DNA of 64,000 nucleotides from Diphasiastrum complanatum (taxonomy: Eukaryota; Streptophyta; Lycopodiopsida; Lycopodiales; Lycopodiaceae): NCBI GenBank assembly GCA_029204225.1, contig CM055097.1, forward strand, positions 41,942,858-42,006,857. Reading direction: 5' to 3'. Below the pieces are notes generated by a model that worked only from the letters and a program-made list of their open reading frames with translations, was not told where the DNA came from and did not search any database. Shown piece by piece: positions 45,701-52,313 of the stretch; position 1 is the stretch's first letter; every line of letters begins with the position of its first letter. The position numbers and the translations under genes were made by a program.

Positions 45701-48627
45701 CTACAGGAAAATCGTTGGAGCAGGAGCCAAGATCCATTCATTTCTTGGATCTAATTCCCTTTTTCACCTGTGTGCATTTCATGGAGAATGAGGGCTATGA
45801 TGTTATTCCTAGTTTGTCTCGCCTCATGAGTATGTGAGAGCTATGGATGCTTGGCACCTGCATAAACAAAAAATAATATTGTTCAAGTTCGTGCAGATAT
45901 ATTGCGAAATTCTGATGATAGCCACTCTTAAGATCGATCTTGTTTAACACCTTTGCGCCATGCAATGTGTCTAAGAAATCATCTGTTCACGGCTAGGATA
46001 CTATGCTTTATCGTGATTTTATTCAAGCTTCCTAATGACATTCTTGAATGGATGTAGATTCATAAGTTCAATTTTGGTTTGCAAGAAGATTTGCGACCAC
46101 TAGTTTTGCATGAAGAATGCAAATCTAGAGTAGGCCATTGCAACTACTCTTATTTATGAGGGTGGTAGAGGCAGACCGGTATTCAGTGCCAGGGCTCGAG
46201 GAAATCTCTGTAGCTAGTGGTAGTGCAACGACAGTAGGGGAAGAAGTACAAAGCCACTCTAAATCTCAACTTGCATATGAGCAAGCCATCTGCACTCCTG
46301 AGCAGAAGGACCTTGTCAAACACGAAGGCCTTTGCTATTGCAACTGTTAAGAATTGGATTCAATATGATGTTTTTATGTAAGCTCAAAATGCAGTATTGT
46401 ACAGTTAAATTAGTTTTACAGTTTATCTACTTTATTGCATTTCATGTAGTAATCGAGACTTGACAGCTCAAGGGATGGTTTAAAGAAGAAACCATTGGGT
46501 TTGAGATATGGGCAGTGATGGAAAAAGCCTTTTGAAAGGGGCAAGAGGCAATAAGAGAGTTTTTGTAGGAAAAGGTTTTGGAGAGGATATTGCACAAGCT
46601 AAAAGAACAAATGGTTTTGTAAAGGAAAGACGTGGACTGCATGATTGTTATCTATGAGGAACAAGAGTTACCAAAAAGCCTACATACCAATATCTGAAAT
46701 GAACTCATAAGCATACCAAAAAGCCAACATACCAATATCTGAAATGAACTTATACCAAAATCTGTTGTATAAAAGGACATGTTTATGTATCTGACTTGCA
46801 GCTACTCTTAGGTGCTTATGAAATGAGTGGATATATCTTATCATTTGGCTCATGCATATGCATGATGAAGTAAATGGTCCTAAGACTTTCTACGTGGACT
46901 TTAACGAAATTGCACATCTCCTTTATTATATTGGGTACTATTCTAGACAAAACATTTATTCCAATGTAGTGAATGTGCTTCTAATTGAGATCCTCATCTA
47001 GCTACAACGAACTAGTTTGTGCTTATTCTTTCTACCTTCAGTGCATATTTTTCCTTGTAGCTAAGCCATTTGGTTAGGTTTCTAGCAACGTGAAGTGATG
47101 AAATGTAAAATTTCCGGATTTTTCTTTGAGGGACTTTTTTTGATTGGCTTTGCTTTTTAGTGCTAGCTTTTATCATGAATCAGTCAACCCTTCACCTCTG
47201 CAAAAATGACAAAAGTTCAGTATGTTGTTCTTTTTACATCTGTATGAACGTATGGGCATATGTTTGTGCATCTGACATGCACCTACTCTTGGGTGCTGAT
47301 AAAACGAGTAGGGATGTTGTAGCAGTTGATCCACTATATTCATGGTCGAGTTGATGGTCGGTAGTTACTACTCCTTTCAAACAAGTAATATGTAAGTGTC
47401 ATAAATCATTCTATAACTTGAGAATCAATCTGGTGGAAACTCTTAGGTGGGGTTAGTAAGTTGAGATATGCATCAATTAACACATGAAAATACTACATTG
47501 CTTTAAAAATAAATGACATCTTGCACGCTTCAATGAGTATTCTATAGGGATGAGGAAAGGCCTCCTATAGAATAATTGCACATATGCGAATTTTCTAAGG
47601 AGAAAATGTGTCCATCTTTTTGCTTTCCGCAAAAATTTCAAAGGAAAATCACATAAACAAGAGCTCAGCTGTGCAAGAATCATATATGTTTCTATGAAAT
47701 ATAAAAATAGAAACCCTAATAATTTTTCTACACCCTTGAACCAATTTTCCAGATCAAATTGCTGCAAACCAATTCGAATCAAGAATGAGGTTTGTTAACC
47801 ATTGGATCACAATTCAAGGAAACATTGTGTGTAATCTCAATAAAAGCATGCAAAAAGTACAAAACTTACAAAAGGTAAAAAAAAGTCTCACATAGTAACA
47901 TGAACAAACACAATGTTCTTCAAATTCTCCTGAAATATGGTTGAATAACGTCAAAATTTATCATCTTTCTCTTCAATGTATTTTCTTTATATTGTCCTTG
48001 TGGGTATTTCTTAATTGTTTTTCTTGTGAAAACAGGCTTTCACGAGAGTATTTGAAACCTCTAATGCACAATCGGGCACAAAACTTGTTTGTCTATCTAT
48101 GATGACCAAGATACTTTCAGAAGTGAGTACATTTTGTTCTGAAAACCGAAAGAAATTATTATGTACTATGCAAAAGCATAGAACCAGCAAAGAGATTTAT
48201 CGAATCATGTCGTCAAACTCTTTGTGATTTTGATCTACCAATTTATTGTTCTCTCGATCATGGAAAGAGCTACAATTTATATGTTTTCATGATAAAGTAT
48301 TATTCAGGTCCACTTAAGTTTGTCAACCTTTTATAGCTTGATGCATAATAGGTACCACTTGAAGTAAGATGTCTCATTTTTCAATATTATATTCTTTTGT
48401 GAAAATTCATGCATTGTTTCTTTCTATTAACAAAAAAGCCTATCATCGCTTCAATTTCATGTATTTCGTCTTTGCTATGTGACTGGTTATGTTCACAGGA
48501 GTTTCAGAATAGTGTGTGTATGAAGGGGACAGAGATGGTTGTGCCTCTCAAGTATCAACAACTTTGGTTACAATCACTTCCCAAGCTTCTTTGGGAGTTG
48601 AAACACACTCATCCTCCTTCTTCAAAG
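9639..48627 (+). CDS. IPI1: IPI1/TEX10-like pre-60S ribosome biogenesis protein (12 exons seen, 3' end not found)
   Basis: Joining the exons 9639-9701, 16196-16268, 16452-16574, 33246-33415, 34788-34940, 35042-35230, 35444-35537, 39582-39925, 43377-43526, 43897-44031, 48036-48122 and 48499-48627 gives 1710 bases. That is exactly 570 codons with matching phases and no stop. The N-terminus carries the family signature [19 protein letters not shown], then [17 protein letters not shown] and the helical-repeat motif [15 protein letters not shown] typical of Ipi1/TEX10. In yeast Ipi1 works with Rix1 and Ipi3, and in animals TEX10 works with PELP1, WDR18 and LAS1L, in nucleolar ITS2 processing and 60S maturation. 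The Lys-rich start could act as a nuclear signal. Expected C-terminal exons were not found; they are either beyond 48627 and unrecognised or outside the window. Confidence 0.9.
9704..10865 (+). other. IPI1 intron 1, left part
   Basis: AT-rich intron sequence with no gene. It starts after the GC donor at 9702-9703 and runs to a degraded gypsy fragment. Confidence 0.6.
10866..11150 (+). pseudogene. Degraded Ty3/gypsy pol fragment (RT fused to integrase)
   Basis: In the + direction the RT sequence [11 protein letters not shown] and [14 protein letters not shown] appears. After an internal deletion it is followed by the integrase zinc-binding tail [13 protein letters not shown] and the core start [15 protein letters not shown] in broken frames. 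RNase H is missing. Heavily mutated relic in IPI1 intron 1. Confidence 0.7.
11552..13871 (-). pseudogene. Degraded Ty3/gypsy gag-pol on the opposite strand
   Basis: Reading leftward, the gag segment lies at 13871-13413, with the [20 protein letters not shown] signature of retrotransposon gag. A zinc knuckle [13 protein letters not shown] lies near 12995-12957. An RNase H remnant TDHQPLKYF is near 12770, and a linker is at 12638-12432. The integrase zinc-binding and core start ([16 protein letters not shown]) is at 12361-12161. RT and protease are mostly gone. The element is antisense to the IPI1-like gene and lies wholly in intron 1. Confidence 0.75.
14080..14480 (-). repeat. Probable 5' LTR remnant of the intron-1 gypsy element
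   Basis: The block GAGGGAAAATAGTGCGCCCT (from 14219) and the nearby AAGGGCCCAAGGCCA also occur in the LTRs of gypsy A near 53.9 and 58.5 kb, in the same order. It sits upstream of the gag segment on the same strand. Boundaries are uncertain. Confidence 0.5.
14481..16195 (+). other. IPI1 intron 1, right part
   Basis: AT-rich intron sequence up to the exon 2 acceptor. Short open frames here show no similarity that I recognise. Confidence 0.6.
16196..16268 (+). CDS. IPI1: IPI1-like exon 2 (residues 22-46)
   Basis: A pyrimidine-rich acceptor (TTTTTCAG) precedes [20 protein letters not shown], and the donor is gttagg. It matches the TEX10/IPI1 motif KVKxKVGxKxPxxQNxT. It enters in phase 0 and leaves in phase 1. 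Confidence 0.92.
16452..16574 (+). CDS. IPI1: IPI1-like exon 3 (residues 46-87)
   Basis: The acceptor is TTTTGTGCAG and the donor gtgcat. It encodes [10 protein letters not shown]...[17 protein letters not shown], the conserved segment before the first helical repeats. Intron 2 before it is only 183 bp. Phase out is 1. Confidence 0.92.
16575..17604 (+). other. IPI1 intron 3, left part
   Basis: Intron sequence after the gtgcat donor. No gene or clear repeat is seen. Confidence 0.55.
17605..17820. repeat. GC-rich inverted-repeat insertion (MITE-like)
   Basis: The left arm AGCGTCCAAACGCG and the right arm rich in CGGACG units form an imperfect inverted repeat around a T/A-rich centre. The right arm holds GGACGC repeats. 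No target duplication was found, so its class is open. Confidence 0.4.
17821..18820 (+). other. IPI1 intron 3 between MITE-like repeat and gypsy B
   Basis: No recognisable gene. A faint 3' remainder of a retroelement could lie here, but no motif supports it. Confidence 0.45.
18821..20845 (-). pseudogene. Gypsy B pol: RT, RNase H and integrase zinc domain
   Basis: One frame runs from 20845 to 18821 with only two stops. It shows [38 protein letters not shown] and DLRSGYHQI. The catalytic FLDD box ([13 protein letters not shown]) and the RNase H sequence [13 protein letters not shown] follow. Next come TDHESLKYI and the integrase HHCC zinc motif HECH...KCEHCQ. The stop near 20270 replaces the usual Arg of YHQIRI (CGA to TGA) and that at 19455 the Trp of KIWRHYL (TGG to TAG); both are C/G-to-T/A changes. 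The integrase core (D,D,E) is absent. RT and RNase H catalytic residues look intact, so damage is recent. Confidence 0.9.
21061..22228 (-). pseudogene. Gypsy B gag, zinc knuckle and protease, frameshifted
   Basis: The gag start is Met 22228 ([13 protein letters not shown]). A coiled-coil-like stretch is followed by the capsid-like motif [20 protein letters not shown]. Broken frames then give a Lys-rich linker, half of a zinc knuckle (GLCFSCME, 21430-21406) and a protease with [15 protein letters not shown]. In the protease the usual catalytic DSGSTHNF reads YDGSTHNF, so the active-site Asp-Ser pair is altered. At least three frameshifts separate these parts. Confidence 0.8.
22883..23146 (-). 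repeat. 132-bp tandem repeat (2 copies) in gypsy B leader
   Basis: Copies start at 22883 and 23015, both with CATATAATTACCAGGAGAGG, and are nearly identical. They lie between the primer-binding site and gag, so they belong to the untranslated leader. Confidence 0.85.
23743..23754 (-). other. Primer-binding site of gypsy B
   Basis: On the - strand it reads TGGTATTAGAGC, one mismatch from the initiator-Met tRNA site TGGTATCAGAGC. It lies two bases inside the LTR end. Confidence 0.8.
23757..24059 (-). repeat. 5' LTR of gypsy B
   Basis: 303 bp. On the - strand it starts TGTTATGCC and ends GTTGTAACA, so TGTTA/TAACA are perfect inverted termini. A TATATAG box lies unusually close to its 5' end. 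Its outer edge joins copia 1 coding sequence directly. Confidence 0.8.
24060..25746 (-). pseudogene. Copia 1 gag-protease-integrase start
   Basis: Gag starts at Met 25746 ([20 protein letters not shown]), with the copia gag signature [13 protein letters not shown], then [10 protein letters not shown]. The zinc knuckle reads [14 protein letters not shown], having lost its His and last Cys. After a frameshift, protease has [12 protein letters not shown]. The pre-integrase domain has [14 protein letters not shown] and [11 protein letters not shown], and the integrase core starts [10 protein letters not shown] and [10 protein letters not shown]. It ends at KAKSETH, where the gypsy B LTR begins. 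RT and RNase H are missing. Confidence 0.9.
26448..26459 (-). other. Primer-binding site of copia 1
   Basis: On the - strand it reads TGGTATCAGAGC, a perfect initiator-Met tRNA site, directly next to the LTR. Confidence 0.9.
26460..26913 (-). repeat. 5' LTR of copia 1
   Basis: 454 bp. On the - strand it starts TGTTAGAAATAA and ends TTTCCTACA beside the primer site. It contains a GA microsatellite near 26550-26570. Confidence 0.85.
26914..29342 (-). pseudogene. Copia 2 gag-protease-integrase polyprotein
   Basis: A long open frame runs from Met 29342 to 27372, then shifts and continues to 26914. In order it shows copia gag ([17 protein letters not shown]), a CCHC knuckle [14 protein letters not shown], and protease [12 protein letters not shown]. 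The pre-integrase HHCC domain follows ([23 protein letters not shown]), then the integrase core with LVQTDLW and [15 protein letters not shown]. The second core Asp, normally in RSDGGGEF, is Asn here (RSNGGGEF), so this integrase should be dead. After a shift near 27400 comes [20 protein letters not shown], ending at SPSSSPSA, where the copia 1 LTR starts. Confidence 0.9.
29748..29759 (-). other. Primer-binding site of copia 2
   Basis: On the - strand it reads TGGTATCAGAGC, a perfect initiator-Met tRNA site flush with the LTR end. Confidence 0.9.
29760..30083 (-). repeat. 5' LTR of copia 2
   Basis: 324 bp. On the - strand it starts TGTTGAAATAAATGCC and ends GATTTTGTCA next to the primer site. 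Confidence 0.8.
30112..31218. repeat. Three-copy tandem repeat, unit about 350-375 bp
   Basis: The marker GCACGTTTCT recurs at 30131, 30505 and 30855. Each unit also has GCGGGTTCGTCTTGG or a close form, GTACGGAACA, CCACCTTCCGT and GAATCCGACCAGTTT. Units are roughly 85-90% alike by eye. Both strands have open stretches but no recognised protein. It lies 29 bp outside the copia 2 LTR in IPI1 intron 3. Confidence 0.9.
31616..32480 (-). pseudogene. Helitron-type PIF1-like helicase, C-terminal fragment
   Basis: Reading leftward, the frames give [15 protein letters not shown], then [34 protein letters not shown], and [14 protein letters not shown] with ITGK-like [10 protein letters not shown]. They end with [20 protein letters not shown]. 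This is the order of the last helicase motifs (V-VI region) of plant Helitron Rep/Hel proteins. The NTP-binding half and the Rep domain are missing, and stops separate the pieces. Helitron ends (5' TC, 3' hairpin-CTRR) were not located. Confidence 0.85.
32481..33245 (+). other. IPI1 intron 3, right end
   Basis: No gene seen. A duplicated phrase TGGGTTGTTATGCCTGG occurs at about 32981 and 33111. Confidence 0.5.
33246..33415 (+). CDS. IPI1: IPI1-like exon 4 (residues 87-143)
   Basis: The acceptor is TATGGCAG and the donor gtatgc. It encodes [20 protein letters not shown] and [20 protein letters not shown]-like helices that match the family. It follows the transposon-filled 16.7-kb intron 3. 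It enters in phase 1 and leaves in phase 0. Confidence 0.92.
33416..34787 (+). other. IPI1 intron 4
   Basis: GT-AG intron of 1372 bp. No coding or mobile sequence recognised. Confidence 0.6.
34788..34940 (+). CDS. IPI1: IPI1-like exon 5 (residues 144-194)
   Basis: The acceptor is GCTGCAG and the donor gttttc. It encodes [20 protein letters not shown] and LLQHYPML, the most conserved core of the Ipi1_N region. 51 codons, phase 0 on both sides. Confidence 0.95.
35042..35230 (+). CDS. IPI1: IPI1-like exon 6 (residues 195-257)
   Basis: A 101-bp intron separates it from exon 5, and the donor is gtgaga. It encodes [19 protein letters not shown] and [14 protein letters not shown]. 63 codons, phase 0. 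Confidence 0.92.
35444..35537 (+). CDS. IPI1: IPI1-like exon 7 (residues 258-289)
   Basis: The acceptor is TTTTTGACAG and the donor gtgagc. It encodes [19 protein letters not shown], a variable hydrophilic linker, so support is mainly splice signals and phase (0 in, 1 out). Confidence 0.75.
35538..36709 (+). other. IPI1 intron 7, left part
   Basis: Intron sequence with a short degenerate tandem repeat at 35760-35870, units built on CTTGAGGCGCTTTGGCCTAG. No gene. Confidence 0.55.
36710..37230. mobile_element. hAT-type MITE with 8-bp target duplication GTTTGATC
   Basis: Perfect 8-bp repeats GTTTGATC lie at 36710-36717 and 37223-37230. The 505-bp element between them starts CTTAGAAGCCCGTTCCG and, on the other strand, CTCAGTTGCCCGTTCCG, 13 of 17 alike. 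Both arms are rich in CGTTCC units. It has no coding capacity. An 8-bp duplication with short inverted ends having G at position 5 points to the hAT superfamily. Confidence 0.85.
37231..39581 (+). other. IPI1 intron 7, right part
   Basis: AT-rich intron. A weak inverted match to the MITE left arm occurs near 37370-37405. No gene. Confidence 0.55.
39582..39925 (+). CDS. IPI1: IPI1-like exon 8 (residues 289-403)
   Basis: The acceptor is TTATATAG and the donor gtaact. The longest exon, 344 bp. It encodes [20 protein letters not shown], then LMRDAKTL and a hydrophobic helix-rich tail ending IHLPK. Phase 1 in, 0 out, as required. Confidence 0.9.
39926..41230 (+). other. IPI1 intron 8, left part
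   Basis: Intron sequence, no gene or repeat recognised. Confidence 0.55.
41231..42007. mobile_element. hAT-type MITE with 8-bp target duplication ATGCCTAC
   Basis: Perfect repeats ATGCCTAC flank it at 41231-41238 and 42000-42007. The 761-bp element (41239-41999) has 10-bp perfect inverted ends CATAGTTGCA, followed on both arms by GATTCG-rich imperfect palindromes. It holds a G-rich stretch at 41609-41660 and no gene. The CATAG start matches the ends of the hAT elements at 59.5-60.9 kb, which suggests a related mobilising transposase. Confidence 0.9.
42008..43376 (+). other. IPI1 intron 8, right part
   Basis: No gene seen. Purine-rich intron sequence up to the exon 9 acceptor. Confidence 0.5.
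43377..43526 (+). CDS. IPI1: IPI1-like exon 9 (residues 404-453)
   Basis: The acceptor is GTGTACAG and the donor gtaact. It encodes [20 protein letters not shown] and [12 protein letters not shown]. 50 codons, phase 0. Confidence 0.88.
43527..43896 (+). other. IPI1 intron 9
   Basis: GT-AG intron of 370 bp. I looked for a missed exon between 43635 and 43817 and found only broken frames. Confidence 0.6.
43897..44031 (+). CDS. IPI1: IPI1-like exon 10 (residues 454-498)
   Basis: The acceptor is TTTTGCAG and the donor gtacgt. It encodes [20 protein letters not shown] and WRDRLLQ, similar to the family segment before the AFT motif. 45 codons, phase 0. Confidence 0.88.
44032..48035 (+). other. IPI1 intron 10
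   Basis: 4004-bp GT-AG intron. It holds a GAA/AGA microsatellite near 44561-44597 and the small tandem repeat listed separately. No transposon protein is recognisable. Confidence 0.55.
46669..46757 (+). repeat. 45-bp tandem duplication
   Basis: Two units start TACCAAAAAGCC at 46669 and 46714, each continuing ACATACCAATATCTGAAATG. Confidence 0.8.
48036..48122 (+). CDS. IPI1: IPI1-like exon 11 (residues 499-527)
   Basis: The acceptor is GAAAACAG and the donor gtgagt. It encodes [20 protein letters not shown] and then SMMTKILSE. 29 codons, phase 0. Confidence 0.88.
48123..48498 (+). other. IPI1 intron 11
   Basis: GT-AG intron of 376 bp, no feature seen. Confidence 0.6.
48499..48627 (+). CDS. 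IPI1: IPI1-like exon 12 (residues 528-570), last exon found
   Basis: The acceptor is TTCACAG and the donor gtatcg. It encodes [20 protein letters not shown], a conserved Trp-rich helix. No stop is reached, so further exons must follow. Confidence 0.88.
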
Positions 48628-49267
48628 GTATCGATGTTTTTGATTACTTTTTTGATAGGAAGTTCATCACTATAACTTCTACTAGAACACGTGTGAGCAT
48701 GACGATATCAATTGTATTTCTTGAACCATTAAATATCAAGTGTTATGGGTCAAGAGAATTTTAGCATAGGTTGATTGTAGTGTAAAACCTTTTCTTTTTG
48801 GGATTTAATGCTTTCACTAGTTATGAACATACCTAGATGTTGTTGGCCTCATGTACCAAAAGGAAATGGAGGTTCTTTCAATAAAGTTGCATACCTATAT
48901 GAGGATTTTTTATGGTCTTCACTTACGATGTTGCAGAGAGAGATGCATGTTACAAATCGTTCCAATTTTAGGGAGAGATTGGTTTGGATAGAGATGTGTT
49001 CATTGCCACATGTTCTTTCCCTCTAGAAACTTCATCATAACCAGAGGTTGTAGATATTTCACCATATGATGACCCGTTGGCATCAAATATCATCTCCTTC
49101 TTATTGAGAGACTCTAATGCCCAAACAATGGGGCATTCACTTCATATGGACAATTTTCACATGTTAGCTATATATAATGCTCTAAGCAAAGGCACCCACA
49201 TCTACTGATTTCACATGCCATCCTCACAAAGGAGGCCACAATGTCCTTCACTATATCATGGGGTTGC
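48628..49267 (+). other. IPI1 intron 12 or 3' flank
   Basis: The gtatcg donor at 48628 opens it. No further IPI1 exon could be recognised. Confidence 0.45.
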
Positions 49268-49457
49268 TATCACATGTACTTTGATTCCCTTGCCCAATGT
49301 AAATGGTAAATTGTAATTATTAAATTGTAAATGGCTAAGTCACCAGCCTGTGGAGGCAATTGTAAATTGCAATGTAAATATTTGTTATAGTGACTAAATC
49401 CGAGATGGCCAAGGGGGTACTGGGTCTCATGAGAGTCTGCTGGACTGGCCTCCTAAA
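49268..49457 (+). repeat. 5' LTR homologous part of the mini-element
   Basis: About 190 bp nearly identical to 49980-50169. Homology to the right LTR is lost after TCCTAAA, so this LTR is shortened. The terminal TG reads TA. Confidence 0.75.
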
Positions 49458-49664
49458 TCATCCATTGTTTTTTTTTTCTAGTTGTCAGTTTGAAACCCTA
49501 GTTTGCTGATTTTTGGAGAAGAAGAGTCTATGTGTAGTTAGAACTTGGCTGTGGGAGGTCTATTCTATCCAGTTCTTCTAGGAATTCAGGGTAATTTATT
49601 TGTGTAGTGATTTAAGGTGCTGAGAGCTTGCTTCTTCTTTGTTTTTGCTACCTATTCTTCTGCT

Positions 49665-49967
49665 ATGGCATCCGCAAGCAATACCAGTCAAGATTCTCAG
49701 AGATTAGATGCTGTATGTTCCAAGGTGGATGCTATCGAAGCTACTCTTAAGCTGATTTTGGAGCAACTCAAAGGTAAAGGGGCTAGTGCTCCTGAGAGAG
49801 TCGGTGGTACAACTATGGAAGCACGAAGTTCACTGGAGCAGTATCTATGAGAACTACAGATGATGTTGAGAATTGGTTGCAAAAATGGGAGTGATGCTAC
49901 CTGGGAGACTGCGCATGGGTTGCATGCACAGTATCCAGACTTTGCCATCGAGGACGATGTCATCTGA
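49665..49967 (+). pseudogene. Gag start joined to pol end of mini-element
   Basis: Met 49665 opens MASASNTSQDSQRLDAVCSK and a coiled-coil stretch (VDAIEATLKLILEQLKGK), as in plant gypsy gag N-termini. After a stop at 49850 and a shift, the sequence gives DATWETAHGLHAQYPDFAIE and ends DDVI-stop at 49967. The motif ATWE...P...ED is the usual last segment of gypsy pol. Everything from capsid to integrase has been deleted. Confidence 0.75.
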
Positions 49968-49979
49968 GGAGGGAAGGGA
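49966..49979 (+). other. Polypurine tract of mini-element
   Basis: GAGGAGGGAAGGGA lies flush against the TGTCAC LTR start. Confidence 0.8.
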
Positions 49980-50653
49980 TGTCACATGTACTTTGAATCC
50001 CTTGCCCAATGTAAATGGTAAATTGTAATTATTAAATTGTAAATGGCTAAGTCACCAGCTTGTGGAGACAATTGTAAATTGCAATGTAAATATTTGTTAT
50101 AGTGACTAAATCCGAGATGGCCAAGGGGGTACTGGGTCTCATGAGAGTCTGTTGGACTGACCTCCTAAAAAGGAAGGGTTGACCGGTCAATGTGACACGT
50201 GTCATGTGCTCATTGGGACACATGACATATGCTCACTGGGACACTTGGTCCAATGCATGAGTGACACTTGTCGGCGGACGGTCAATGGATGTGTCATATG
50301 CTCATTGGGAGACTCGGTCCAATGCATGAGTGACACGCGTCAGACTGTCCACCTACTAGCTTGCTTATGTGTCAGGGTACTGCCAAGTGGCAAGTGTCGA
50401 CTGTGCATGGAGTTTGCCATGTGTCAACGTCAGGATGTGTTAGGGTTAAGGGGTGCTTGAGGGGATATAGTGTGAGCCTTGTCAGGCATTCCTCATTATC
50501 GTCTTCCTATGTAGCTATGGTTGGGAGGAGACTTGCAGCAGAGCTCTCATGTTTGCTTGTTGATCTATGTACATTTGCTTGAGATTAATAAAGTGGCAGA
50601 TTTGCTGGGTAATTCTGTGTATTTACTTAGGGTCTGTGAGGTTGTGTGCAACA
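49980..50653 (+). repeat. 3' LTR of mini-element
   Basis: Starts TGTCAC and probably ends GCAACA. It contains a 69-bp tandem duplication (units from CATATGCTCA at 50226 and 50295) rich in CACGTGTC/GTGACAC motifs, a plausible U3 enhancer, and AATAAAG near 50587. The right end is inferred. Confidence 0.55.
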
Positions 50654-51548
50654 GTTGCATCATCCATCTCATATAGATCTGATTTCATGGCGACCCCTAC
50701 CACACTCTCAGACCATTCTTTTCTCTCATTTCACTTAGGATTTGTCATTCACCCAACATCTACATCACTGATTGCAGTGCCTTGAGTACTAAGACATACC
50801 TATGCCATTCCTCTAATCCTGCTTTATCAAGATCTGCTTTGCTCCTTGTTGTACCACTTGCCACATAACCATTTTCTCATTTCAACTGTTCACATTGTTG
50901 CCTTACTAGCTTTTCCATTTAAGCCCTCTAAACCTTGTTCATGACATACTTCTCCTCGTAAGGCTTGGTACTTTGAGGATTGTCATAGCTTTCATTTGTA
51001 AGTCACTCATGTACATACTACATCCACCCAATTCCTATGTGTGGCTAAGTGCAAATATAGAACACTAATGAGATGTAAGAGGGGATCGTATATAAGTTAG
51101 AAAGTGAGAGATGAGATCCATTTCCTTGCTATACAACCACGTCCTCTTCTCATTCCACCTCGACATCTATGCCACCGTTCCTCGAGGACCTCCTACGCAT
51201 GTTGAGGTTGAGGATGATATCTTTCAGGGAGCTTTATTGGCAGATGGATGCCGAGGCCCGCTCTGCATGACGCCACTAGAGAGCAGTTGCGAGGGGAGGA
51301 GATGGGGAGCAGGGAGATTGAGGAGGAGGGTTCACGGGAAGAGGGAGAGGAGTACATAGTGGGATGTGAGGAGGAGTGGGTGGATGAGGAGGGGGATGAG
51401 GGGTGGGATGACATATACTAATGATAAAGAAACTACATAGGTATGAATCATGAGCTGGCTATGAATGCAAGAAGCCTCAGATCATGTCCTGGAGGCGGCG
51501 GTGATGTTGCTGCTGCTACTGTTACTGAAGAAGGATGTAATACAAGCT
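50654..51548. other. Spacer before hAT element A
   Basis: No gene recognised. A frame at 51260-51421 gives an acidic tail rich in Glu (REIEEEGSREEGEEY) ending in a stop; it may be the tail of a lost transposase, but support is weak. Confidence 0.4.
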
Positions 51549-51714
51549 GTGGAGGAGCAGACCATGGACCCAATTGGAGTGCAGCATGTGGGGGAGCAAT
51601 ACATCCGGACAGGCACCGTCACATGGGCACTGTGGAGGAGCAGACCATGGACCCAATCGGACTGCAACATGTGGAGGAGCAATACATGGGGCAGGTACAG
51701 TAGCACATGGGATC
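51549..51714 (+). repeat. 83-bp subterminal tandem repeat of element A
   Basis: Units start GTGGAGGAGCAGACCATGG at 51549 and 51632. The same phrase (GAGCAGACCATGG) recurs in inverted orientation in element B at 60470-60620, so the repeat belongs to the transposon family. Confidence 0.8.
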
Positions 51715-51770
51715 ATCAACAAAAGCAAATTGGGAAACAGGCTGTGGGGTTAATAGGCACTCACGAGACA

Positions 51771-51950
51771 GTGAGAGAGCCAGTGAGAGGCTGTGAGAGG
51801 CATTGTGAGAGGCTGTGAGGGAGAGCCTGTGAGAGGTTGTGAGAGAGAGGCATTGTGAGAGGCTGTGTCACAGACTGAGTGAGAGGCTGTGAGAGGCAGG
51901 CTGTGAGAGAGCCAGTGAGAGCCATTGAGAGGCTGTGAGGGTCATTTTGA
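51771..51950 (+). repeat. Short tandem array GTGAGAGGCTGTGAGAG in element A
   Basis: About ten degenerate copies of a GAGAGGCTGT-type unit. A reverse-oriented relative (CTCACAGC/CTGTCTCTC) occurs in element B at 60260-60370, at the same place relative to the accessory gene start. Confidence 0.75.
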
Positions 51951-51968
51951 GCAACAGGGTGTCGTGAG

Positions 51969-52313
51969 ATGGCGGAGGGCGAAGCCAGGAGGAAGCTCGA
52001 GGAAGATGTCCGAAGGCACAATGAAAGGCATTGGAAGCAAGAGGCAGACATTGCAGAGATGCTGCAAGAGACTCGGCAGAGACACCCAGAGCTGCAGATC
52101 CCCGCCCCCGCTGTGGCCCCTGCCCCCGCTGTCGAGCTGGATTTGGATGAGCAGATCGGAATGAACTTCACACGACGGTAGCTCATCATGGTCAGGGAAA
52201 GGGCGGCCAGACGTCGGGCTGACCAGGAGGCAGCTCGAGCTAACCGGGAGGCAGAGCGAGAGCGACATAACAATGCTCCTAACGAGGGCGAGGAGTCAGT
52301 GGAGGATCCATAG
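51969..52313 (+). pseudogene. hAT-associated accessory protein, element A copy
   Basis: Starts MAEGEARRKLEEDVRRHNER, then a coiled-coil-like charged helix, a Pro/Ala linker (LQIPAPAVAPAPAVELDLDE), QIGMNFTRR, and after an in-frame TAG at 52180-52182 the sequence LIMVRERAARRRADQEAARA, ending EESVEDP-stop at 52313. In element C the TAG codon is CAG, so the stop is a C-to-T change. About 114 residues, convergent with the transposase, whose truncated 3' end lies at 52400. No known family is recognised. A DNA-binding or transposase-partner role is only inferred from its conserved position in the elements. Confidence 0.7.

Larger units (their letters stand above)
49268..50653 (+). mobile_element. 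Internally deleted Ty3/gypsy mini-element
   Basis: Direct repeats of 190 bp (49268-49457 and 49980-50169) flank a short interior. The right copy starts TGTCACATG right after a polypurine tract, so it is a 3' LTR; the left copy starts TATCACATG. Between them are only the start of gag and the very end of pol. The 3' LTR seems to extend to CA near 50653, with an AATAAA signal near 50587. Confidence 0.75.

Noticed and set aside
51111-51421. Acidic C-terminal tail of another transposase
   Set aside because: The frame is broken and only a Glu-rich composition supports it; kept only as a note in the spacer entry.
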